Assembly (NCBI GenBank): GCA_947489135.1
Contig: CANLCU010000004.1
Coordinates: forward strand, 1-43,151
Length of the DNA: 43,151 nucleotides
Direction: 5' to 3'
Source: Micrococcales bacterium
GTDB taxonomy: Bacteria; Actinomycetota; Actinomycetes; Actinomycetales; Microbacteriaceae
The position numbers were made by a program, and so were the translations under genes. The notes under the pieces are model-generated. The model made no database searches. It was given only the letters and a program-made list of their open reading frames with translations, and was not told where the DNA came from. Shown here one piece after another: positions 30,504 through 38,990 of this stretch; the stretch's first letter is position 1; each line of letters opens with the position of its first letter.

Positions 30504-31256
30504 ATGGCAACTTTAGAAGTAAAGAACTTACACGTAAGTGTTGAGACAGATCAGGGCACTAAGGAAATCCTTAAGGGTGTTGACATAGTCATCAATAGCG
30601 GAGAGATTCACGCTGTAATGGGTCCTAACGGTTCAGGCAAGTCAACTCTTGCTTACTCAATCGCAGGTCACCCAAAGTACACAGTTACAAAAGGTGAGAT
30701 TCTTCTTGACGGAGAAAACGTTCTAGAGATGAGCGTTGACGAAAGAGCTAAGGCTGGATTGTTCCTAGCTATGCAGTATCCAGTTGAGATTCCTGGAGTT
30801 TCAGTATCTAACTTCCTAAGAACTGCTAAGACAGCTGTCACTGGTGAAGCACCTGCACTTAGAACATGGATTAAGGATGTTCGCGAGGCGATGGGAAACC
30901 TAAAGATTGATTCAACATTCTCGGAGAGAAATGTGAACGAAGGTTTCTCTGGTGGAGAAAAGAAGCGTCACGAAATCTTGCAGCTAGAGCTACTAAAGCC
31001 TCGCTTCGCAATCCTTGATGAGACAGACTCAGGCCTTGACGTCGATGCTTTAAAGATTGTTTCGGAAGGTGTTAACAGAGCACACAAGGACAACGACTTA
31101 GGTGTCTTGATGATCACTCACTACACAAGAATCTTGAAGTACATCAAGCCTGACTTCGTGCACGTATTCGTTGATGGCAAGGTAGCAGAGCAAGGTGGAG
31201 CAGAGCTCGCTGACCAGCTTGAAGCTGAAGGTTACGACCGTTACGTAAAGGCGTAA
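30504..31256 (+). CDS. sufC: Fe-S cluster assembly ATPase SufC
   Basis: A 250-residue ABC-type ATPase driving the SufBC2D scaffold. Walker A GPNGSGKST is at 40-48. The signature is the SufC form, NEGFSGGEKKRHEILQL. Walker B AILDETDSGLDVDAL and the switch His in VLMITHYTRIL follow. A clear AAAGGA ribosome binding site lies five bases before the ATG. In many actinobacteria sufS and sufU come next, but here the following gene is sufT, four bases on. Confidence 0.97.
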   Translation: MATLEVKNLHVSVETDQGTKEILKGVDIVINSGEIHAVMGPNGSGKSTLAYSIAGHPKYTVTKGEILLDGENVLEMSVDERAKAGLFLAMQYPVEIPGVSVSNFLRTAKTAVTGEAPALRTWIKDVREAMGNLKIDSTFSERNVNEGFSGGEKKRHEILQLELLKPRFAILDETDSGLDVDALKIVSEGVNRAHKDNDLGVLMITHYTRILKYIKPDFVHVFVDGKVAEQGGAELADQLEAEGYDRYVKA

Positions 31257-31260
31257 AAAC

Positions 31261-31590
31261 TTGACTGAATTAGATCTAACCCCTGAAAAGTACGACCAAG
31301 TACTTGAAGCAATCAAGGAAGTAATAGATCCTGAGATTGGTGTCAACATTGTTGACCTTGGATTGATCTATGACCTAAAGAAGTCAGAAGATGATTCACT
31401 TCTTATTCACATGACACTCACATCAGCAGGATGTCCTTTGACAGATGTTATTGAAGAGCAAATGGGTATGGCCCTAGACGGTGTTGTTGAAGCTTTCAGA
31501 ATCAACTGGGTATGGATGCCACCCTGGGGACCAGAGTTAATTACTGATGACGGTAAAGAACAAATGCGTGCGATTGGTTTCGCGATCTAG
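31261..31590 (+). CDS. sufT: MIP18/SufT-type metal-sulfur cluster assembly factor
   Basis: A 109-residue DUF59 protein. EAIKEVIDPEIGVNIVDLGLIYDL is the domain hallmark (in two parts, residues 16-39), and TSAGCPLTDVIEEQM carries the conserved cysteine. Members help mature Fe-S proteins and close SUF operons in actinobacteria. The start is TTG, four bases after sufC, with an AAAGG inside the end of sufC. The C-terminal RINWVWMPPWGPELIT is typical. Its stop codon directly abuts the stop of bioY on the other strand. Confidence 0.9.
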   Translation: MTELDLTPEKYDQVLEAIKEVIDPEIGVNIVDLGLIYDLKKSEDDSLLIHMTLTSAGCPLTDVIEEQMGMALDGVVEAFRINWVWMPPWGPELITDDGKEQMRAIGFAI

Positions 31591-32175
31591 TTACTTCTTA
31601 ATTGATTTAACTAGTGCCCATGCTGATGGGAGAAGAGCTCCAGCAATAACAGCCTTGACAGCATCCCAGATAAAGAATGGTGACATTGCAACTGTGGCTG
31701 CGATCAAATCTGATGAGAACGCGACCATAGCCAGAACTGGAATACCAATAGCGTAAATGGCAATCGATCCCAGAACATAGCTTGCAGCCATCTTTAGTAC
31801 GTTTGAGCTCCACTTAAGTTCAGCCATGCGACCAATAAGTGCTGCTGCGAAGATAAAACCAATAATGAATCCGCCTCTAGCGCTGAATAGAACCGATAGT
31901 CCGCTGTTACCTTCAGCAAATACTGGAGCTCCTAGAACACCAACAAGAGCGTAAACACCCATTGTGATGGCTCCACGTGCTGCTCCGTAAGTTGCACCAA
32001 TCAAGAGAACTGCAAGAGTCTGAAGGGTGAAAGGAACTGGGAGAGCAGGAATAGAAACCTGAGCCGCTAGAGCGGTGATCAAGACACCAGCTGAAACTAG
32101 AGCGACATCTGAGACTCTTGAACGAGAGATGACGGTATCGATGAAGGTTAGGTTCCTGGTTTGTGCAATGCTCAC
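31591..32175 (-). CDS. bioY: BioY-type biotin transporter substrate-binding subunit
   Basis: A BioY S-component of about 194 residues with some six membrane helices. The family motif is seen in LPVPFTLQTLAVLLIGATYG (first part) and GVYALVGVLGAPVFAEG; the C-terminal half has FFIWDAVKAVIAG. It binds biotin for uptake, alone or with an ECF energy-coupling module. The frame is open further upstream to 32232, but the GTG at 32175 has AAAGG seven bases before it, so I prefer it over the ATG at 32190. TACAAT near 32203-32208 is a -10 candidate. No bioM/bioN genes are adjacent. Confidence 0.88.
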   Translation of the reverse strand: MSIAQTRNLTFIDTVISRSRVSDVALVSAGVLITALAAQVSIPALPVPFTLQTLAVLLIGATYGAARGAITMGVYALVGVLGAPVFAEGNSGLSVLFSARGGFIIGFIFAAALIGRMAELKWSSNVLKMAASYVLGSIAIYAIGIPVLAMVAFSSDLIAATVAMSPFFIWDAVKAVIAGALLPSAWALVKSIKK

Positions 32176-32274
32176 TTGGTGGCCTTTCATGCCTGAGGGT
32201 TTTCTTAATTGTAGGGTAGTACATGAAGCCAAATTTGGTTTCCATTCAAATCAACCACCAATTGGAGTTCCGTC

Positions 32275-33873
32275 ATGATTAACGTGCGTGAACTTGAGAT
32301 AACCATTGGTGCAAGAGTGTTGATGTCTGGGGTAAATTTCCAAGTATCTAAAGGCGACAAAGTTGGGCTTGTAGGTCGCAATGGCGCAGGAAAAACCACT
32401 TTGACCAAGGTAATAGCTGGAGACTTCCAACCAAGTAATGGCATTGTAGAGCGTATTGGGGAAATCGGTTACCTTCCCCAAGACCCTAGAACTGGTGACC
32501 TTGAAGAATTAGCCAGCGATCGAATCCTCAACGCTAGAGGCCTAGGCACAATCTTGAAGAAGCTGGAAGCTGCTAGAGAGCAGATGGGTTCAGTTGACGA
32601 GGCTGTCTATGACAAGGCTATGGAGCGATACGAGAGACTTGAGAATGAGTTCCAAGCTAATGGCGGTTACGCAGCGGAAGCTGAAGCTGCAGCTATTGCA
32701 AGCAACCTTGGGCTAAAGCCAAACGTACTTAGCCAACCTATTGGAACGCTTTCAGGTGGACAGCGCAGAAGAATTGAGTTAGCTCGAATCCTTTTCTCTG
32801 ACGCTACAACAATGATTCTTGATGAGCCAACTAACCACTTAGATGCTGACAGCATTATCTGGTTAAGGGAATTCCTAAAGAGTTACCAGGGTGGACTGAT
32901 TGTTATCAGCCACGACATCGACATCGTTGAAGAAACAGTTAACAGGGTTTTCTATCTTGATGCCAACCGCGGGGTCATCGATATCTACAACATGGGATGG
33001 CGAGCATACCTAAAGCAACGTGAGGCCGATGAAGAACGTCGCAAGCGTGATCGCGCGATTGCGGAAAAGAAGGCTTCTGTACTGCAACTACAAGCTGCAA
33101 AGTTTGGAGCGAAAGCATCTAAGGCATCTGCAGCTCATCAGATGAACAAGAGAGCTGAGAAGTTACTTAGTTCACTCGATGATGTTCGTGAGAGAGACCG
33201 CGTTGCTAACATTCGATTCCCTGACCCTCAGGCATGCGGTAAGACACCGTTGTTCGGACACAACCTAAGCAAGAGCTATGGGTCTCTTGAAATATTTACA
33301 GCGGTTGATTTAGCAATTGACCGAGGTTCACGTGTAGTAATTATCGGCTTGAACGGTGCAGGAAAAACCACATTGCTTCGCATTCTTGGAGCTGTTGAAG
33401 ATCCTGATACTGGACAGATCGACGCAGGTCATGGACTAAAGATTGGCTACTACGCTCAGGAGCACGAAACTCTTGACGTAACTAAGACCGTTCTTCAGAA
33501 CATGCAGAATTCAGCACCTGAACTAAATGACACTGACGCAAGGAAAGTCTTGGGTTCATTCCTTTTCTCTGGCGATGATGTAGACAAACCAGCAGCGGTA
33601 CTAAGTGGTGGCGAGAAGACTCGATTAGCCCTAGCCGCTCTAGTTGTATCCAGAGCCAATGTATTGCTGCTTGACGAGCCTACGAACAACCTTGATCCTG
33701 CTAGCCGTGAGGAAATACTCAAGGCTCTTGCCTCCTTCACAGGGGCTGTAGTGCTTGTTTCTCACGATGTTGGTGCCGTAGACGCCCTGAATCCTGAGCG
33801 TGTACTTGTCATGCCTGACGGGCAGGAAGACCTTTGGAATGATGGCTACCGCGACTTGATAGTGCTGTCTTAA
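32275..33873 (+). CDS. ABC-F family ATPase (translation factor type)
   Basis: A 532-residue soluble protein with two ABC domains and no membrane segments. The first has Walker A GRNGAGKTT (34-42), signature LSGGQRRRIELAR and Walker B ILDEPTNHLD. The second has GLNGAGKTT, LSGGEKTRLALAAL and LLLDEPTNNLD. The linker between the domains (about residues 240-310) is charged and helical, as in ribosome-binding ABC-F proteins that rescue or tune stalled ribosomes. Some relatives give antibiotic resistance, but this form is a core actinobacterial gene and a housekeeping role is more likely. TTGGAG precedes the ATG by seven bases. Confidence 0.93.
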   Translation: MINVRELEITIGARVLMSGVNFQVSKGDKVGLVGRNGAGKTTLTKVIAGDFQPSNGIVERIGEIGYLPQDPRTGDLEELASDRILNARGLGTILKKLEAAREQMGSVDEAVYDKAMERYERLENEFQANGGYAAEAEAAAIASNLGLKPNVLSQPIGTLSGGQRRRIELARILFSDATTMILDEPTNHLDADSIIWLREFLKSYQGGLIVISHDIDIVEETVNRVFYLDANRGVIDIYNMGWRAYLKQREADEERRKRDRAIAEKKASVLQLQAAKFGAKASKASAAHQMNKRAEKLLSSLDDVRERDRVANIRFPDPQACGKTPLFGHNLSKSYGSLEIFTAVDLAIDRGSRVVIIGLNGAGKTTLLRILGAVEDPDTGQIDAGHGLKIGYYAQEHETLDVTKTVLQNMQNSAPELNDTDARKVLGSFLFSGDDVDKPAAVLSGGEKTRLALAALVVSRANVLLLDEPTNNLDPASREEILKALASFTGAVVLVSHDVGAVDALNPERVLVMPDGQEDLWNDGYRDLIVLS

Positions 33874-33916
33874 ACAGCATTTCTACCTTTCCCCAATAGT
33901 GTTTTCATAGATAACT

Positions 33917-33924
33917 GGAAAGGA
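33917..33924 (+). promoter_or_regulatory. Ribosome binding site fixing the TTG start of the rhodopsin gene
   Basis: GGAAAGGA ends eight bases before the TTG at 33933. The next in-frame ATG (residue 12) lies inside the first membrane helix and has no such site, so the TTG is the likely start. A -10 candidate TAGTGT at 33897-33902 lacks a clear -35 box. Confidence 0.7.
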
Positions 33925-33932
33925 TCAGACAC

Positions 33933-34640
33933 TTGAATCTAATAACTCTCACTCAGGCTATTTTCATGCTCGGCTTTGTCTCAATGGCAGCTGGAACTCT
34001 ATACTTCGTGCTTGAAAGAACAGAATTAAAACCTGAGCACAAGTCAACAGCTACATATGCTGCTCTTATTACTTTCATCGCAGCTATCTTGTATTGGCAG
34101 ATGAAGGATGTTGTTTCATTCCCAGGTCTTACAGACGTTGCAGCAATCGAATCGACGATGCCACTTAGATACATCGACTGGATTCTTACAACACCACTTC
34201 TACTTCTTGAGTTTGGAATCATCGCATCTCTTGCTGGTGCGCCAAAGGGAACTACCTATCGTCTGGTGCTCGCTGACTTGGTCATGATCATCACAGGCTA
34301 CTTTGGTGAAGTTGGTCAACCTGGAAACATCGGGAACTATGTCAACTTCATTATTTCTTCACTTGCTTGGGCTTGGATTGCTTACACAATCTGGAACATC
34401 AGACCAACTAAGGGTTCAGCAGCAATGAAGAAATCTATCGAGACGATGAAGAAGTTCGTAATCATCGGTTGGGCAATCTATCCAATTGGAACTGCAACAC
34501 AAGAGTTCCTAGAGATCTCTGGAACAGAAGCTCAAACCATTGAACTTGCAGTCTGTGTAGCTGCAATCATCTACGTGTTTGCCGATGTCATCAACAAGGT
34601 TGGATTCGGAATCGTTGCACTTCGAGCAGTTAAGAAGTAA
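33933..34640 (+). CDS. Microbial rhodopsin, probable light-driven proton pump
   Basis: A 235-residue seven-helix type I rhodopsin. The retinal Schiff-base lysine is Lys222 (ADVINKVGFG), with counterion Asp218 four residues before it. Helix C RYIDWILTTPLLLLEF gives the proton-pump triad Asp82, Thr86, Glu93, and Leu90 at the tuning position suggests green absorption. GYFGEVG carries Glu126. There is no His in helix B where proteorhodopsin and xanthorhodopsin have one: Leu53 or Gln56 lies there by eye. Phe139 fills the place of the carotenoid-fenestration glycine, so an antenna seems unlikely. No signal peptide. Retinal-synthesis genes are not in the window. The stop is three bases from that of surf1. 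Confidence 0.93.
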   Translation: MNLITLTQAIFMLGFVSMAAGTLYFVLERTELKPEHKSTATYAALITFIAAILYWQMKDVVSFPGLTDVAAIESTMPLRYIDWILTTPLLLLEFGIIASLAGAPKGTTYRLVLADLVMIITGYFGEVGQPGNIGNYVNFIISSLAWAWIAYTIWNIRPTKGSAAMKKSIETMKKFVIIGWAIYPIGTATQEFLEISGTEAQTIELAVCVAAIIYVFADVINKVGFGIVALRAVKK

Positions 34641-34643
34641 TTC

Positions 34644-35441
34644 TTAATCTAGAAGTTTGTCTTCAATCTCAGCATCTTTATCTCGGTTGAGGATTCTAAG
34701 TTTCCTTGGTGGTAGCCCAGCTTTTCTTCGACGCTCTTGAGAAAGAGTCCATAGGACTGCACCAATTGCCATCAACCCAAACAGAATCCACTGCAATGCA
34801 TAACTTAGATGATTACCTTCACTCAAGATTGGCTTCGGAATCTGCTGTCCCGTTGGAAGACTAGGGGATTCTGATATCAATCTGCCGTAGGCCTGAATGT
34901 AGACATCGCCTCCGAGAGTGGAACTAATCTCAGCAAGATAAAGACTTGAGAGTTGACCCTCAGGAGCTGTTCTATCAAGATCTGGTTCCGATGGACGCAA
35001 TCTGAGTTGCAGCGTTCTTACTTCCTCATTCACTTGAGGAACATCATCGGGAGTATCCGATGAACTACCAGTTGGAAGCCAACCTCGTTCAACCCAGATG
35101 ACAGAACCCTCGTTTGTCCTGAAAGCAACCAGTTGCAAGAATCCTGGATAGGCGTTCAAAGGACGGTTTCTTACTAGATAGCTTTGGTCAGGAAGATACT
35201 CACCTTTAACCGAAACTGATCGGAACTCAAAGGTGTCTCGCCAAGAATCATCTGGTCTAAGTACCTCGATTAGTTCTTTGGACTCTTCGTTGTAGTTGGC
35301 CTCAATCAGGTTGTTCTTCGCTACTACTTCAGCTTGCCTGTCGAACTGCCATTGGGATAAGAACCAGCAGGCAACTGTGAAGGACACAACGAGAAGTGCC
35401 CAACTTAACCAGTTTCTCTTTGGGCTACTTGTTGTCTTCAT
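34644..35441 (-). CDS. SURF1-family cytochrome oxidase assembly protein
   Basis: A membrane protein of about 265 residues with one helix near each end (WLSWALLVVSFTVACWFLSQW and ALQWILFGLMAIGAVLWTL), the SURF1 layout. The core shows FEFRSVSVKGEYLPDQSYLVRNRP (in two parts) and WVERGWLPTG, family hallmarks. It helps insert heme A into the oxidase, fitting ctaA and ctaB. The frame is open to 35531, but the ATG at 35441 is preferred: AAAGAG lies five bases upstream and the conserved first helix follows at once. This start overlaps the end of the DUF3099 gene by 17 bases. Confidence 0.9.
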   Translation of the reverse strand: MKTTSSPKRNWLSWALLVVSFTVACWFLSQWQFDRQAEVVAKNNLIEANYNEESKELIEVLRPDDSWRDTFEFRSVSVKGEYLPDQSYLVRNRPLNAYPGFLQLVAFRTNEGSVIWVERGWLPTGSSSDTPDDVPQVNEEVRTLQLRLRPSEPDLDRTAPEGQLSSLYLAEISSTLGGDVYIQAYGRLISESPSLPTGQQIPKPILSEGNHLSYALQWILFGLMAIGAVLWTLSQERRRKAGLPPRKLRILNRDKDAEIEDKLLD

Positions 35442-35739
35442 TCTTACTCTTTGCAGCCTTGAACGAATCGGCAGAAATACTGATTGTTGGAGCTTCTGCA
35501 GACTTTCTAGATGAATTGGAGGAGTTTGCACCTTGGGCGTTAGCTATGACAACAGCGAAATATGGAAGGAATATGGCTCCAGAGGCGAATAGCACTGTAA
35601 GCCAACCTAGCGGCACGATAACCGCTAAAACCACGCAGATAACTCTGATAATCATGGCTACGGTGTACTTTATGAAGCGAGATCTACGCTCTTCTTCAGG
35701 CGAAACCTCCAGAGAAGTTACCGACTGAGCTTTAGACAA
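35425..35739 (-). CDS. DUF3099 small membrane protein
   Basis: A 104-residue protein of unknown function recognised as DUF3099 by TSLEVSPEEERRSRFIKYTVAM near the N-terminus (in two parts). Two hydrophobic helices occupy about residues 27-48 and 50-70; a polar, Ser/Lys-rich tail follows, probably cytoplasmic. The start is TTG with an AGGA about nine bases upstream. Actinobacterial genomes often carry it near surf1 and fabG, as here. It overlaps the surf1 start, so the two are likely one transcript. No function can be assigned. Confidence 0.85.
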   Translation of the reverse strand: MSKAQSVTSLEVSPEEERRSRFIKYTVAMIIRVICVVLAVIVPLGWLTVLFASGAIFLPYFAVVIANAQGANSSNSSRKSAEAPTISISADSFKAAKSKNEDNK

Positions 35740-35744
35740 TTTTT

Positions 35745-35757
35745 AGGTTCCTAACCT
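35745..35757. other. Inverted repeat upstream of the DUF3099 gene
   Basis: AGGTT-CCT-AACCT, five-base arms around three bases, lies just before the TTG start and includes its AGGA ribosome binding site. It could mask that site in the mRNA or be a protein site. The rest of the 100-base gap to fabG contains TATAGACT (about 35777-35784), a possible -10 region. Confidence 0.3.
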
Positions 35758-35803
35758 CGAGCACTCTGAACAAAGCCAGATATAGACTTGTGGTGCTCAC
35801 TAG

Positions 35804-36550
<747 letters not shown>

Positions 36551-36619
36551 GCCTATTTCAAGGAACATGCTGGCAGAATTAGACAGTCAAGATAAACCAA
36601 TCAGAAAGATCGACAAATC

Positions 36620-37387
36620 ATGGGAATTCTAGAAGGCAAGAAACTTCTTATCACCGGAGTGCTAACTGAGGCATCTATTGCTTTCACAGTTGCTCGTATA
36701 GCTCAAGAACAAGGTGCCGACATCGTTCTTTCTTCCTATGGTCGAATGATGGCTATCACAGAGAAGATCGCTCTAAGACTTCCAAAGCCATGTGCAGTTA
36801 TTGAACTTGATGCCACTAATGATGAAGATCTAGCTGCTCTTCCTTCAAGAGTTTTAGAACATCTTCCACATCTAGATGGAATTGTTCACGCTATCGCTTT
36901 CGCACCGGGCACAGCTCTAGGTGGAAACTTCCTAGAAACAGAGTGGCCAGATGTAGCAACAGCTGTTCAAGTCTCTGCTTATTCTTTGAAGTCGATCACC
37001 ATGGCTGCAAAACCAATTCTTAGAGATGGTGCATCAGTAGCGGGGTTAACATTCGATGCTTCTGTTTCATGGCCGGTATACGACTGGATGGGTGTTGCTA
37101 AAGCTGCATTCGAATCAACTTCTCGTTACCTAGCTCGCTACCTAGGAAAAGACAACATCAGAGTGAACCTAATCTCAGCTGGTCCTCTTCGCACGCCAGC
37201 AGGTAAGAGTATTCCTGGATTCTCAAGCATGGAAGACATTTGGGTTGATCGTGCACCACTGCACTGGGAGCTAGCAGACACTGAACCAGCAGCGAGAGGA
37301 ATTGTTGCTCTACTAAGTGATTGGTTCCCGAAGACAACTGGTGAAATCATTCACGTCGACGGTGGACTACATTCAACTGGTCACTAA
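36620..37387 (+). CDS. fabI: Enoyl-ACP reductase, InhA/FabI type
   Basis: A 255-residue NADH-dependent enzyme for the last step of the fatty acid elongation cycle. The SDR-like nucleotide loop is GVLTEASIAFTVA (13-25). The catalytic pair is Tyr154 and Lys161 in YDWMGVAK, matching Tyr158 and Lys165 of InhA. The place of InhA Ser94 appears to be Ala91 (VHAIAF). The C-terminal GEIIHVDGGLHSTGH is typical. It follows fabG and should be co-transcribed. The stop overlaps the stop of convergent serB by four bases. Confidence 0.94.
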   Translation: MGILEGKKLLITGVLTEASIAFTVARIAQEQGADIVLSSYGRMMAITEKIALRLPKPCAVIELDATNDEDLAALPSRVLEHLPHLDGIVHAIAFAPGTALGGNFLETEWPDVATAVQVSAYSLKSITMAAKPILRDGASVAGLTFDASVSWPVYDWMGVAKAAFESTSRYLARYLGKDNIRVNLISAGPLRTPAGKSIPGFSSMEDIWVDRAPLHWELADTEPAARGIVALLSDWFPKTTGEIIHVDGGLHSTGH

Positions 37388-38025
37388 AGACCAATTAGGG
37401 CAATAGCGTCACTCAGGTCTCCAGAGTCAAGAATCAAATCAGCCGCTGCTCTTACTCTCGGCTTCGCATTAAAGCCAATACTTAATCCGGCAACAGCCAT
37501 CATGTCTAAATCGTTAGCACCGTCGCCGATTGCGACTGTGTTCTCGATATCAATTCCTGAAGCTTTAGCCCACTCAATTAGTGCAGTAGCTTTAGCAGGT
37601 TTATCAATGATGGTTCCAATAACTTCACCGGTGAGAATTCCATCGATCACTTCCAGCTGATTTGCTCTGGAGAAATCTAGATTCATGCTCTTGGCAATTG
37701 GATCCAGAAGCTGAGAGAAGCCACCCGATACCGCTCCAACTTTTCCGCCTGCTGCATGCACTGCTGCGATGAGTTCCTTTGCACCTTTTGTTGGTGTGCA
37801 TTTAGCAAGTGTCTCTTGGATAACACTCTCAGGCAGTCCTTTTAGATAGCTCACCCTGGCCTTGAGACTGGCAGCAAAATCAAGTTCGCCAGACATCGCA
37901 CGTTCTGTTACAGCCTCAACCTCTTGCCTTTTTCCAGCACAGTCAGCTAGAAGCTCGATGACTTCCTGCTCAATGAGCGTTGAGTCAACGTCGAGCACGA
38001 CTAGAAGGCGAGGGCTTTGGTTCAT
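37384..38025 (-). CDS. serB: Phosphoserine phosphatase
   Basis: A HAD-superfamily phosphatase of about 213 residues for the last step of serine synthesis. Motif I is VLDVDSTLIEQEVIELLA with the nucleophilic Asp. Motif II is the Ser in GAVSGGFSQLLDPIA, and motif III AIGDGANDLDMM, with a Lys upstream. The frame is open to an ATG at 38094, but the ATG at 38025 is preferred because AAGG lies eight bases before it and DVDSTL then follows at the expected distance. The longer form would leave only 29 bases to the divergent ABC gene. The ACT domain of some SerB proteins is absent. Confidence 0.9.
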   Translation of the reverse strand: MNQSPRLLVVLDVDSTLIEQEVIELLADCAGKRQEVEAVTERAMSGELDFAASLKARVSYLKGLPESVIQETLAKCTPTKGAKELIAAVHAAGGKVGAVSGGFSQLLDPIAKSMNLDFSRANQLEVIDGILTGEVIGTIIDKPAKATALIEWAKASGIDIENTVAIGDGANDLDMMAVAGLSIGFNAKPRVRAAADLILDSGDLSDAIALIGL

Positions 38026-38105
38026 AAAGAAAACCTTATTGCCTATTTCACGAGCGACTCGCTGAAGCGGTAACTGTGTGTCACACAACCTCATACATTT
38101 TCCAT

Positions 38106-38115
38106 AGCCTAGGCT
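38106..38115. promoter_or_regulatory. Palindromic bidirectional -10 element
   Basis: AGCCTAGGCT is a perfect palindrome, so TAGGCT, the same -10 box seen before coaE, is read on both strands. On the plus strand it ends eight bases before the ABC ATPase ATG (38124). On the minus strand it points into serB. One site could start both divergent messages, the plus one nearly leaderless. Confidence 0.45.
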
Positions 38116-38123
38116 GAAATCCT

Positions 38124-38906
38124 ATGAATGAAGTGCTGTCTTTCAACAACGTATCGGTGATGCGATCAGATAAAACCATCTTGAGCGATATCACCTGGAC
38201 GGTTAAGGACAATGAACGCTGGGTCATAGTTGGCCCTAATGGTGCCGGTAAAACTACTCTCCTGAAGATAGCGGCTGCTCAAATGCAACCAAGCTCAGGA
38301 TCAGCATCTGTCCTAGGCGAGGCGCTAGGGGAGATCAACGTCTTTGACCTTAGAACTCGTATTGGATTTGCATCAACTGCTATAGCTAGTCGTATTCCAA
38401 ATTCAGAAACTGTCCTAGACGCAGTCATGACAGCTTCATACGCCGTTACGGGACGTTTCAAAGAGAAATATGAAGATGTTGATGAACGCAGAGCCAGACG
38501 AGTCCTTACTGAATGGCATCTCAGTGAATATGCTGATCGACCATTTGGAACACTAAGCGATGGGGAACGTAAAAGAGTTCAAATCGCAAGAGCAGTTATG
38601 CCTGACCCTGAACTGCTTCTCTTAGATGAGCCTGTGGCGAGCTTAGACATTGGTTCTAGAGAAGCTACTATCAAGATTTTGAGCGGGTATGCCTCTCATC
38701 CAGCAGCTCCAGCAATCATTATGGTCACGCACCACCTAGAAGAGATCCCAGCTGGCTTTACTCACGCCTTGGTCCTAAACCAGGGGAGAATCATCGCCAG
38801 TGGCCCTATAAACCACACTCTGACCACTGAAAAGCTAAGCGAAGCCTATGGTTTGCCTCTAGAAGTTGCCTTCCAATCAGGAAGATTTGCAGTTAGAGCC
38901 AAATAA
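38124..38906 (+). CDS. Lone ABC-type ATPase
   Basis: A 260-residue single-domain ABC ATPase. Walker A GPNGAGKTT is at 37-45, the signature is LSDGE (144-148) with Asp replacing the second Gly, Walker B LLLLDEP is at 164-170, and the switch His is in VTHHLEEIP. No permease gene adjoins, so it may serve an unlinked transporter or act as a soluble ATPase of the type conserved across actinobacteria. The substrate cannot be told. The start follows a TANNNT box with no ribosome binding site, suggesting a leaderless mRNA. Confidence 0.87.
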   Translation: MNEVLSFNNVSVMRSDKTILSDITWTVKDNERWVIVGPNGAGKTTLLKIAAAQMQPSSGSASVLGEALGEINVFDLRTRIGFASTAIASRIPNSETVLDAVMTASYAVTGRFKEKYEDVDERRARRVLTEWHLSEYADRPFGTLSDGERKRVQIARAVMPDPELLLLDEPVASLDIGSREATIKILSGYASHPAAPAIIMVTHHLEEIPAGFTHALVLNQGRIIASGPINHTLTTEKLSEAYGLPLEVAFQSGRFAVRAK

Positions 38907-38930
38907 CTACTGGCGAACCTTACCTGTTTT

Positions 38931-38960
38931 GGTATAGTCTTTACAGAGTGCTTAGAGCAC
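38931..38960 (+). promoter_or_regulatory. Extended -10 promoter and small inverted repeat before rpmE2
   Basis: TGG followed by TATAGT (TATAGT at 38933-38938) is a good extended -10 element. GTGCT-TAG-AGCAC (38948-38960) lies just after the expected transcription start. It could be a leader hairpin or an operator. No typical Zur box was recognised. Confidence 0.5.
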
Positions 38961-38990
38961 AACATCCCTTTGAATTGAAAGAGTTTTCTC

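Noticed and set aside
32275-33873. ABC-F protein as an antibiotic-resistance factor
   Set aside because: Its form and location match a conserved housekeeping ABC-F of actinobacteria, with no linked resistance or biosynthesis genes.
35442-35531. 30-residue N-terminal extension of SURF1
   Set aside because: It overlaps the DUF3099 coding region extensively; the ATG at 35441 has a ribosome binding site and the first membrane helix follows directly.
38026-38094. 23-residue N-terminal extension of SerB from the ATG at 38094
   Set aside because: It would leave 29 bases for two divergent promoters, and the ATG at 38025 has an AAGG site and conserved spacing to the DVDST motif. Not fully excluded, since a near-leaderless start at 38094 is possible.
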